Part shown: piece after piece, positions 1 through 6,383 of the stretch | Layout: each line of letters opens with the position of its first letter | Numbering within the stretch: the stretch's first letter is position 1 | Assembly: GCA_018830585.1 (NCBI GenBank) | Contig: JAHJSD010000049.1 | Span: forward strand, 1-7,144 | DNA length: 7,144 nucleotides | Source: Patescibacteria group bacterium | GTDB lineage: Bacteria; Patescibacteriota; Microgenomatia; UBA12405; JAHJSD01 | Direction: 5' to 3' | Translations under genes and position numbers: made by a program | The notes under the pieces: model-generated | The model's input: only the letters and a program-made list of their open reading frames with translations | The model's database searches: none | Told to the model about the DNA's origin: nothing

Positions 1-2
1 AA

Positions 3-893
3 ACCTTTGACAACTTTGAGGTAATTATTGTTGACGGCGGTTCAACTAATAAGACTAATCAAGTAATTAAGAACCAAAGCAAGACGCTTAAGATCAAAAA
101 AATTACTTACTTAGGAACGGAGTTGGCCAAAGTCAGAGACCAGGGCTGGCGGAAGGCAAAAGGAGAGCTGGTTTCCTGGATCGATGATGATGTTGTCGTT
201 TCCAAAAACTGGGCTAAAGAGGTGGTAGCTGCTTTTGCTAAAAACAAAAAGATTGGCGGAGTCACCGGACCGACAGTTATTCCCCGAAAATTACTTCACA
301 AAAGGGATGTTTTTTCCTTTTATCACAAGAGCGGCATCTGGAAGCTTATCGGTAAAATTTGGGAAATATGGTTCTTGGAAGGGAGCCGGTATCAGATTGG
401 CAAACTGAAAAAAAGCGGCGCCTGGACTCCGGGGTCAAACTTTATCAACTCGACAAAATTAAAAGGCCTGATCGAAGTTGATTATCTGGAGGCCTGCAAT
501 ATGACTCTTAAAAAGGAATTAATCAACCGTGTCGGAGGATTTGACTATGGCTATAAAAAGGTGGCTGAATGGTGCGAATTAGACTTGGCAATAAGAATCA
601 AAAACTTAGGCTACCGTTTAGTTTTTAACCCAAAAGCGGTAGTTCATCATCATATTTCCCAAGGCGGAGTTTATTCACGAAGAACCTATGCCAAACAAAG
701 GATGGAAAACTTCTTTAAATTTTACTTCGCCCATATTTTCCGGCCTAAGGCCAATTATGTTTTAAAGTTCGCCAGCTACCTAATTTTTCTTAATTTTTAT
801 TGGGGGTACAAAGCCCTATCAACCAAGAATATCAATTGGCTTGGGGGTTGGATCGGGACTTTTACCGGGCTGAAATATGTTTTCAAAAAATAA
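3..893 (+). CDS. Family-2 glycosyltransferase, 5'-partial (N-terminus off the window)
   Basis: This is a GT-A fold inverting glycosyltransferase that would transfer a sugar from a nucleotide-sugar donor at the cytoplasmic face of the membrane. The frame is open from base 3 to the TAA at 891-893 (296 visible residues). The first visible residues already read as the GT2 nucleotide-binding strand (FEVIIVDGGST, residues 5-15), so only roughly 30 N-terminal residues are missing. The TTG at 123 is an internal leucine codon, not a start. Visible motifs are D11 in VDGGST, the metal-binding DXD equivalent D61-D62-D63 after an SWI strand, an acceptor-side segment DYLEACNMTLKK (160-171), GGFD (178-181), and an acidic E189/E192/D194 cluster where the catalytic base usually sits, followed by a VVHHH strand (213-217). 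The C-terminus is aromatic and hydrophobic (about 237-293) and may contact the membrane. Its end overlaps the next gene by 17 nt. The sugar and linkage cannot be told from sequence. Confidence 0.9.
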   Translation, partial: TFDNFEVIIVDGGSTNKTNQVIKNQSKTLKIKKITYLGTELAKVRDQGWRKAKGELVSWIDDDVVVSKNWAKEVVAAFAKNKKIGGVTGPTVIPRKLLHKRDVFSFYHKSGIWKLIGKIWEIWFLEGSRYQIGKLKKSGAWTPGSNFINSTKLKGLIEVDYLEACNMTLKKELINRVGGFDYGYKKVAEWCELDLAIRIKNLGYRLVFNPKAVVHHHISQGGVYSRRTYAKQRMENFFKFYFAHIFRPKANYVLKFASYLIFLNFYWGYKALSTKNINWLGGWIGTFTGLKYVFKK

Positions 894-1923
894 CCCGTTG
901 GTTTCAATTATTATCCCCTCCTTTAATACCAAGGATTATCTCCTGGCCTGTTTAGACTCAATTTTTAAAAATACTAAGGTTGATTTTGAAATCATTGTCG
1001 TTGAAGGCGGTTCCACGGACGGTTCTGTTAACAGTTTAAAGGAAAGGTTTTCAAAAAATGAGAAGTTCCGTTTAATCAATCTTGAGCAAAACGTCGGCCC
1101 GGCGGCAAAAAGAAACTACGGCATTAAAAGAGCCAAAGGAAAATATTTAGTATTTTTGGATTCCGACACCTTAGTTAGTCCGGGGTGGCTGAAGTGGCCG
1201 ATTGCCTATCTTGAAAAGACGCCCGAGATCGCCGGCGGCCAGCTAAAGATTATGGCAATGGGAGATAAAGAAAGATTTGATTCTGTTGGAGAAAAGATCT
1301 CTAATTTAGGCTTTTTGGTTGAACGGGCCCGGTCGGCAAAAGACACCGGCCAATTTGACCGAACCGAACCGATCTTCAGCGGTAAGACCGCCGGGATGAT
1401 TTTTAAAAAAGATGTTGTTATTTCGGCCGGAATGTTTGATCCTGACTATTTTATTTTCTGGGAAGAACCTGATCTTTGCTGGCGGATTTGGAAATTGGGT
1501 TACAAAATCGTTTTCCTTTATATGGGTAAAATCTACCACGCTTATGATTTAAAAAAACCCAGCCCTGATTGGCAAAACAAGCTTACCTATTTTGGCTGTC
1601 GAAACCAGCTGACGACAATCATTAAAAATGGAGTTGGTTTAAGAGGGCTGATTATGCTTTTATCTGCTATTTTTACCTGGACGCTCTTGCTCTTTGGTTT
1701 TTTAATTAGGTTTGATTTCCCCAAAGCCAAATCAATTTTGACCGCTTACTATTATTTGCTGAAAAACTTCAATAAAATCTTAATCAAAAGAGGAAAACTT
1801 AAAAAACTATTAGGAGAAAATTTTTACTCTGATAAAAAATGGCTAAATAAATTAACTGTCAAAAGAAAAATTTCCTGGTATCTGGGCAAGGGTATAAATT
1901 ATCTTTTACAAAAACCGTTTTAA
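877..1923 (+). CDS. Family-2 glycosyltransferase (rhamnosyltransferase-like, COG1216 type)
   Basis: This 348-residue GT2 enzyme probably extends a lipid-linked glycan on the inner face of the membrane. It opens with PLVSIIIPSFN (7-17), then IIVVEGGSTDGS (39-50), where the usual nucleotide-contacting Asp of VVD is replaced by E43. The DXD is D95-S96-D97, and the catalytic-base region is FWEEPDLCWR (194-203: E196, E197, D199). A CRNQLTTIIKN stretch (241-251) followed by one strong membrane segment (about 256-277) is typical of the rhamnosyltransferase-like subgroup. The tail (about 300-348) is lysine-rich. The ATG at 877 is chosen because the GT-A first strand begins directly after it. It lies 17 nt inside the preceding gene and has no good Shine-Dalgarno, so translation is likely coupled. 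The stop TAA shares its last base with the next ATG (TAATG). Base composition is uneven: the middle is GC-richer (1201-1260 has 31/60 G+C) and the last 150 bases are very AT-rich. Donor sugar unknown. Confidence 0.92.
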   Translation: MFSKNNPLVSIIIPSFNTKDYLLACLDSIFKNTKVDFEIIVVEGGSTDGSVNSLKERFSKNEKFRLINLEQNVGPAAKRNYGIKRAKGKYLVFLDSDTLVSPGWLKWPIAYLEKTPEIAGGQLKIMAMGDKERFDSVGEKISNLGFLVERARSAKDTGQFDRTEPIFSGKTAGMIFKKDVVISAGMFDPDYFIFWEEPDLCWRIWKLGYKIVFLYMGKIYHAYDLKKPSPDWQNKLTYFGCRNQLTTIIKNGVGLRGLIMLLSAIFTWTLLLFGFLIRFDFPKAKSILTAYYYLLKNFNKILIKRGKLKKLLGENFYSDKKWLNKLTVKRKISWYLGKGINYLLQKPF

Positions 1924-2708
1924 TGAAAAATGATAGTCTATTTTCTCAAGCAGAAAAATATCAGCATCCGGCAACAATTCTTTTTAGAAGTATTGAACTA
2001 AAGCTACTTAAAGAAAATTTAGGTCAAATACTTGATTTGGCGCCAGCGCTTGATCTTGGCTGTGGCGATGGAATAGCGGCTAAAGCGATTTTTAATAAAA
2101 AAATAGCTTTCGGCCTAGATAACGACAGCAAAGCATTTGATAGCGCCAAAAAAACTGGTATTTATAAAAAAACAATTTTAGCTAGGGCAGAAAAAATCCC
2201 ACTTAAAGACGCTAGTATTAATTTTGTTTTCTCAAACTGCGTTATTGAGCATATAAAAAACTTGGATTTGGTTTTAAAAGAAGTCGCTCGGGTGCTTAAA
2301 CCAAACGGTTTTTTTGTGGCAACTGTTCCCAGCGATAAATTTTATCAATACAGTCTATTTAGTTTTTTGGACCTTAAATCTTTAGCTAAATTTTATGGAA
2401 AACTTAGAAATAGAAAGTATCAGCATTTTAATATCTATTCTTTGAAAGAATGGCAAAAGACTTTAAAAAAGGCTGGCTTCGGACAGGTTGACGGTTTTTA
2501 CTACATTAATAAAAAAACACTCGAGTTTTGGGACAGTTTAATCATTTTTAGCCGATTGTTTTGCTCGTCCACCAACCTTGGCAAAAAGATACTTTTTTGG
2601 TTTTATAAAAAATTTCTTAAAAATAAAATCTATAATCAGCACCTTTTGGGTAAAAAAACTAATAAAGACGGGGCGGCAATTTGTATAATTGCCCAAAAAC
2701 AACAATGA
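1923..2708 (+). CDS. Class I SAM-dependent methyltransferase (Methyltransf_11-like)
   Basis: This 261-residue cytoplasmic protein has a Rossmann-type SAM domain. Visible motifs are motif I DLGCGDG (44-50), the acidic residue at the end of strand 2 in GLDND (64-68), a motif-II/III region SNCVIEH (104-110), and the post-motif LKPNGFFVATVPS (125-137). HFNIYS (168-173) and a closing AAICIIAQK strand (251-259) match small-molecule methyltransferases of the Methyltransf_11 class. A lysine- and aromatic-rich segment (about 199-242) inserted before the last strand could touch the membrane or the lipid-linked substrate. Placed between two glycosyltransferases, it most plausibly methylates a sugar hydroxyl or caps a glycan end; this is inference. 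The ATG at 1923 forms TAATG with the upstream stop (1-nt overlap), and the stop TGA overlaps the next ATG by 4 nt. This gene is among the most AT-rich parts of the window (2581-2640 has 11/60 G+C). Substrate specificity cannot be read from sequence. Confidence 0.88.
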   Translation: MKNDSLFSQAEKYQHPATILFRSIELKLLKENLGQILDLAPALDLGCGDGIAAKAIFNKKIAFGLDNDSKAFDSAKKTGIYKKTILARAEKIPLKDASINFVFSNCVIEHIKNLDLVLKEVARVLKPNGFFVATVPSDKFYQYSLFSFLDLKSLAKFYGKLRNRKYQHFNIYSLKEWQKTLKKAGFGQVDGFYYINKKTLEFWDSLIIFSRLFCSSTNLGKKILFWFYKKFLKNKIYNQHLLGKKTNKDGAAICIIAQKQQ

Positions 2709-3688
2709 ACAAAAATAATTTACAAATATCAATAATCGTTGTCAATTTTAACGGTTTTGAGCTAACTAAAAATCTAATTAACTCGATTTTAAAATCTGAT
2801 CAAAAAATTAACAAAGAAATTATTGTCATTGACAATCACTCGCCTGACAAAAGTGGCCAAGCGCTTAAAAAAGAATTTTCAAAAAACAAGCAGGTGTCGG
2901 TTTACTTTAGAGACGAAAATGACTTTTTAACTGCTGCTTATAATTACGGCTTTATCAAATCAAAAGGAAAAATAGTTGTTTTTATGAACAATGATATTTT
3001 AGTTACTAACAACTGGCTTAAGAGTATAAGCAAAGAGCTTGAGAGAGAAAATGCTGGACTAGTTGGCGTTAATATGTTTTCGCCTGATGAAAAGATTGAC
3101 AATCTTGGCTGCAGCTTAAATATTCTCGGCTATGCCAAAAGAATTGCCACCGGCCAATTTTTTAAATCAAATCCAAAAACCAGTCATTTATTTTTTATTC
3201 CCGGTTCGCTAATTGCTGCTAATCGTGATTTTTTTAATCAATTGGGTGGCTTTGATGAAAGCTTTTTGGGCAATTATGAAGATGTTGACCTGGCTTGGCG
3301 AACCCGACTTTTAAACAAAAATATAAAAATTGCCAAAAAAGCAAAAGTCTACCATTTAGGTTCGCAGACGGTTAAAAAGTATTTGAAAAATTACCAGTCG
3401 TCATTTTTATGTCGGAAGAATCGTTTAGCAACAATAATTAAAAACGCCGGCCCCTTATACTTAAGTCTGGTTTTACCGGTATATCTTATTTTTCAAATTA
3501 TAATTTTCTTAAAAGAGCTCCTTTTTCAGAAAGAACTTGCTTTAGCGACACCAAGAGCGCTTTTTTGGAATATTGATAATTTAGAAGACTTGTTGATCAA
3601 AAGAAAAGCAATTCAGCTAACAAGAAAAACCTCAGATTGGCAAATAATAAAAAGTATGATTTTTAGAAAAGGGACTAAAAACTTATGA
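2705..3688 (+). CDS. Family-2 glycosyltransferase (rhamnosyltransferase-like, COG1216 type)
   Basis: This 327-residue GT2 protein is the third glycosyltransferase of the operon. It carries the first GT-A strand ISIIVVNFNG (8-17), EIIVIDNHSPD (38-48) with the canonical Asp D43, and a DXD variant N95-N96-D97 in FMNNDILV. The acceptor and base region is GGFDESFLGNYEDVDLAWR (181-199), with the ED pair at 192-193. A CRKNRLATIIKN segment (236-247) leads into a membrane-associated hydrophobic stretch (about 250-269). It resembles the 877-1923 enzyme in domain order, in a shared TGQF motif and in the (C)R-N-L-TIIKN segment, so the two are probably paralogues. The ATG at 2705 is preferred over the in-frame TTG at 2681 because it forms an ATGA overlap with the preceding stop, matching the next two junctions, and because the GT2 domain starts right after it. 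Its own stop overlaps the flippase start by 4 nt. Donor and linkage are unknown. Confidence 0.92.
   Translation: MNKNNLQISIIVVNFNGFELTKNLINSILKSDQKINKEIIVIDNHSPDKSGQALKKEFSKNKQVSVYFRDENDFLTAAYNYGFIKSKGKIVVFMNNDILVTNNWLKSISKELERENAGLVGVNMFSPDEKIDNLGCSLNILGYAKRIATGQFFKSNPKTSHLFFIPGSLIAANRDFFNQLGGFDESFLGNYEDVDLAWRTRLLNKNIKIAKKAKVYHLGSQTVKKYLKNYQSSFLCRKNRLATIIKNAGPLYLSLVLPVYLIFQIIIFLKELLFQKELALATPRALFWNIDNLEDLLIKRKAIQLTRKTSDWQIIKSMIFRKGTKNL
3669..3674 (+). promoter_or_regulatory. Weak Shine-Dalgarno-like AAGGGA before the flippase
   Basis: AAGGGA lies 10 nt upstream of the ATG at 3685, inside the end of the preceding glycosyltransferase gene. It is the better of only two purine-rich ribosome-binding candidates in the operon. 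The ATGA overlap may matter more for translation than this site. Confidence 0.3.
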
Positions 3689-4962
3689 ATCTTAAAACTT
3701 TATTTTTGCAAAATATCAATACCAAGCAAATCGTCTTTAAAAATACATCCTGGCTGATGCTGGCGGAAATAGTTTCTAAAACCCCTACTTTTTTCTTAAA
3801 CGTCCTAATAGCCAGATATCTGGGGGCAGAGAATTATGGCCAATTTACTTTTGCCTTCGCTTTTGGCTCTCTATTTATATTTTTCACTGACCTGGGATTA
3901 TCAACTTTGATCATCAGAGAGGTAGCCAAAAATGAAAATTCTGCAAGAAAATATATTGATAATCTCCTGATGATAAAACTAATTCTTTCTTTTATAGTAT
4001 TTGTTTTAATCTTTTCCTTAATCCAAATTTTAAACAAACCTTCTGAGACTAAGGATTTGATTTTCTTAGTGGGAATTTTTATTATCATCAGCTCATTCAT
4101 TACTTTCTTTCAATCAATCATTCAGGCCTTTGAAAAAATGGAATACTTGGCAATTTCCAAAATAATCTACTCAACCAGCCTAGTTCCAATTATTCTTTTA
4201 ATAGTTTGGCAAGGGCTTGGAGTTAAAACTTTAACTAGGGGGTATCTTTATTCAGCTTTGATAACCCTAATAATCACTGCCTTTTTGGTCAGAAAAAAAT
4301 TTAGTAAATTCTGGCTTGAGAGAGACACCGATTTTTGGAAAAAAGCGCTTAGTAACGCCTGGCCGTTTGGCTTAATAGGCCTACTGGGAACAGTATATCT
4401 TTCGATGAGAACGGTGCAAATAAATCTAATTTCCGGAAACATTGAGGCCGGTTGGTATAATGCGGCATATCAATTTATTTTTGTTTTAATGACGCTAGTA
4501 GGTATTTTTTATACCGCCCTCTTCCCCGCCTTGTCTAAAGAATACGCAAAATCAAAAATCAACTTTTATAGAATCATAGACTTTGTTGCTAAAAAAGTAA
4601 TTCTTCTTTCCTTTTTCGCCTGCCTGTCTCTATTTTTGGCCAGCCAAAAAACAATTCTACTCCTATACGGGCCTAGCTATATTAAAAGCGCTAATATGTT
4701 ACGATTCTTATCAATTTCAATTTTTATCTCATTTATCAGTATCACCTACTCTGAAGGCTTAAGAATTATGAACTTGCAGAAAGAATACTTAAAGACGCTC
4801 TTTTGGGGAGTTTTATTAAATTTTTTGCTTAACTTCCCCTTGATATTTCTATGGGGCGGATTGGGAGCGTCGTTGGCGGCTATTTTTTCTTCCTTGCTAA
4901 TTACCGTGTTAATAATAATCAAATTTAGAAAATTTAAAAAAGAGGATCTTTGCAAAATATGA
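3685..4962 (+). CDS. Polysaccharide / lipid-linked oligosaccharide flippase (MOP superfamily, Wzx/RfbX-like)
   Basis: This 425-residue integral membrane protein would move a lipid-linked glycan from the cytoplasmic to the outer face of the membrane. The N-terminal signature is clear: ARYLGAENYGQFTFAFAF (43-60) followed by TDLGLSTLIIREVAKN (68-83), the hallmark of the polysaccharide-biosynthesis branch (COG2244). About 12 hydrophobic segments can be picked out, near residues 23-44, 53-72, 95-117, 125-147, 158-175, 186-203, 224-240, 261-282, 302-320, 340-358, 369-389 and 391-412. The late glycine motif GGLGASLAA (391-399) is also typical. The length fits the family. It starts at the ATG of an ATGA overlap with the preceding gene and ends in another ATGA with the next. 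Its place after three glycosyltransferases and a methyltransferase supports export of their product. Whether the product is a repeat unit for polymerisation or a finished oligosaccharide is unknown, since no polymerase or ligase is visible. Confidence 0.93.
   Translation: MNLKTLFLQNINTKQIVFKNTSWLMLAEIVSKTPTFFLNVLIARYLGAENYGQFTFAFAFGSLFIFFTDLGLSTLIIREVAKNENSARKYIDNLLMIKLILSFIVFVLIFSLIQILNKPSETKDLIFLVGIFIIISSFITFFQSIIQAFEKMEYLAISKIIYSTSLVPIILLIVWQGLGVKTLTRGYLYSALITLIITAFLVRKKFSKFWLERDTDFWKKALSNAWPFGLIGLLGTVYLSMRTVQINLISGNIEAGWYNAAYQFIFVLMTLVGIFYTALFPALSKEYAKSKINFYRIIDFVAKKVILLSFFACLSLFLASQKTILLLYGPSYIKSANMLRFLSISIFISFISITYSEGLRIMNLQKEYLKTLFWGVLLNFLLNFPLIFLWGGLGASLAAIFSSLLITVLIIIKFRKFKKEDLCKI
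4941..4946 (+). promoter_or_regulatory. Shine-Dalgarno-like AGAGGA before the radical SAM gene
   Basis: AGAGGA sits 12 nt before the ATG at 4959 and only 3 nt before the alternative in-frame TTG at 4950. The spacing is long for the ATG but too short for the TTG, so it favours 4959. It lies within the last codons of the flippase gene. Confidence 0.35.
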
Positions 4963-6383
4963 CTAAGAGAAAACCAAAATTTCTATTTATAAATGCAGTT
5001 GACAACACAAGAGAGATCCAAACTTCTATTCCACCCTTGGGCTTGGGCTATCTAATAAGCTCATTAAAAGAAAAATTTGGCGATAACGCTATCACTTTTA
5101 AAATTATTAGCGACCAGATTGAAAGGGAGATAAAAAGCTTCAAACCAGACATAATAGGGATTACTTCTGTTTCTCAGAATTACAACTTGGCAATCAAATA
5201 TGCTAAAATCGCCAAAAAATATGGTTTGCCGGTCATCATTGGAGGAGTTCATATCACCGCCCTGCCCTCAACACTGGCAGACGAGATGGACGTCGCTGTT
5301 GTGGGAGAGGGAGAAGAAACGATCCTGGATCTTTTCGACACTTACAAAAAAAGGGGGGTATTTGATAAAAAAAACCTAAAAAAAATTAAAGGTATTGCCT
5401 TTAAGCAGAGGGGTAAAATTGTTTTAACCGGAAAAAGAAAAATAATAGAACCTTTAGACAAAATACCAATGCCTGATAGAAGTTTGATGAAGATTGGCAG
5501 TTCTGCCAGTATGTTTACTTCTCGGGGTTGCCCTTATCGATGCACATTTTGCGCTTCATCCCGTTTTTGGGGCAAAATAAGATTCTTTTCAGCTGAATAT
5601 GTTGTCAAGGAAATAAAATACCTTTTTAATTATTATAAAGTTAAACGCATTGATTTTTGGGACGATCTCTTTGTGGCTGACAGAAAAAGGTTAAAAAGAA
5701 TTTTCTTCCTACTCAAAAAAGAAAAGCTCTTGGGCCGGCTCAGTTTTGCCTGCTCCGTCCGTTCCAATTTGGTTGATCAAGAGTTGGCTAAATTACTAAA
5801 AAAGATGGGTTTCGAAAGAGTCTCCATGGGTTTAGAATCAGCCTCCCCTCGAACCTTAGAATATCTTAAAGGAAGAAATATCAATCTAAATAACCATCTT
5901 GGCGCTATTAAAAATCTCAAAAAATACAAAATACAGGTCGGAGCCAGCTTTATTATTGGTTCTCCGCAGGAAACTAAGACGGAAATTTTACAAACTCTGA
6001 AATTTATTAAAAAACATCAATTGCGCGGTTTTGATGTTTACGTCTTAACCCCACTTCCGGGGACACCGATTTGGGAATATGCTAAAAAAAATGGCTTAGT
6101 CAATGAAAAAATGAACTGGAACACTCTGGACGTTGATTTCGCTAAAAACCACCAAAAGGCAATCATTCTATCAGAAAAACTGACCAGAGAGGAACTATAT
6201 CGCCTATTTTTAAAATTTGCCCAAGAACAAAAAAGAAAGCTAATAATTTACGCCCTTAACAACCCCTTGAAAATCCCCGGTTATTTAATAGAAGAAGTTA
6301 AAGAGAAACTATTGGGCAAACTGTATGAACACTACGTCTTGTTAAAAACATCTGTCGGTTTTCTCAAAAGAAAAATATCCTGA
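4959..6383 (+). CDS. B12-binding-domain radical SAM protein (BchE/class B-like)
   Basis: This 474-residue cytoplasmic enzyme has an N-terminal cobalamin-binding-type domain (about 7-150) followed by a radical SAM barrel (about 183-375). The first domain shows IPPLGLGYL (24-32), GITSVSQNY (67-75), IIGGVHITALPS (93-104) and VVGEGEETI (114-122), typical of this family. The [4Fe-4S] cluster ligands are C191, C195 and C198 in RGCPYRCTFC (CX3CX2C). Downstream are MGLESAS (290-296), the glycine-rich FIIGSPQET (331-339) and LTPLPGTP (363-370). The C-terminal 100 residues are helical and lysine-rich. No DxHxxG base-off cobalamin motif is visible, as in many members of unknown function. The ATG at 4959 forms ATGA with the flippase stop and is preferred over the TTG at 4950. 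The family includes C-methyltransferases and ring-forming enzymes, but the reaction here is not determined. Operon position suggests it acts on the glycan or its lipid carrier (inference). The last 52 bases overlap the convergent gene. Confidence 0.9.
   Translation: MTKRKPKFLFINAVDNTREIQTSIPPLGLGYLISSLKEKFGDNAITFKIISDQIEREIKSFKPDIIGITSVSQNYNLAIKYAKIAKKYGLPVIIGGVHITALPSTLADEMDVAVVGEGEETILDLFDTYKKRGVFDKKNLKKIKGIAFKQRGKIVLTGKRKIIEPLDKIPMPDRSLMKIGSSASMFTSRGCPYRCTFCASSRFWGKIRFFSAEYVVKEIKYLFNYYKVKRIDFWDDLFVADRKRLKRIFFLLKKEKLLGRLSFACSVRSNLVDQELAKLLKKMGFERVSMGLESASPRTLEYLKGRNINLNNHLGAIKNLKKYKIQVGASFIIGSPQETKTEILQTLKFIKKHQLRGFDVYVLTPLPGTPIWEYAKKNGLVNEKMNWNTLDVDFAKNHQKAIILSEKLTREELYRLFLKFAQEQKRKLIIYALNNPLKIPGYLIEEVKEKLLGKLYEHYVLLKTSVGFLKRKIS

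Noticed and set aside
1306..1539. 77-codon open frame on the - strand
   Set aside because: It lies wholly inside the second glycosyltransferase, antisense to its catalytic region, and shows no recognisable domain.
2681..2683. TTG as the start of the third glycosyltransferase
   Set aside because: The ATG at 2705 forms an ATGA overlap and directly precedes the GT2 domain; the extra eight residues do not look like family sequence.
2538..2732. 64-codon - strand open frame across the methyltransferase/glycosyltransferase junction
   Set aside because: Lies antisense to two well-supported genes in AT-rich, lysine-rich DNA, where antisense frames rich in Phe/Ile are expected by chance.
1344..3160. 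Identical 13-mer CACCGGCCAATTT as a possible repeat or regulatory site
   Set aside because: Both copies encode the same TGQF motif at equivalent places in paralogous enzymes, so shared coding ancestry explains it.
4950..4952. TTG as the start of the radical SAM gene
   Set aside because: The ATG at 4959 gives the same ATGA overlap as other junctions, and the Shine-Dalgarno-like site is too close to the TTG.
3834..4955. Three short - strand open frames inside the flippase gene
   Set aside because: Antisense shadows of a strongly supported membrane protein; no start context, motif or independent evidence.
5064..5252. 62-codon - strand open frame inside the radical SAM gene
   Set aside because: Antisense to conserved cobalamin-domain motifs; no recognisable features.
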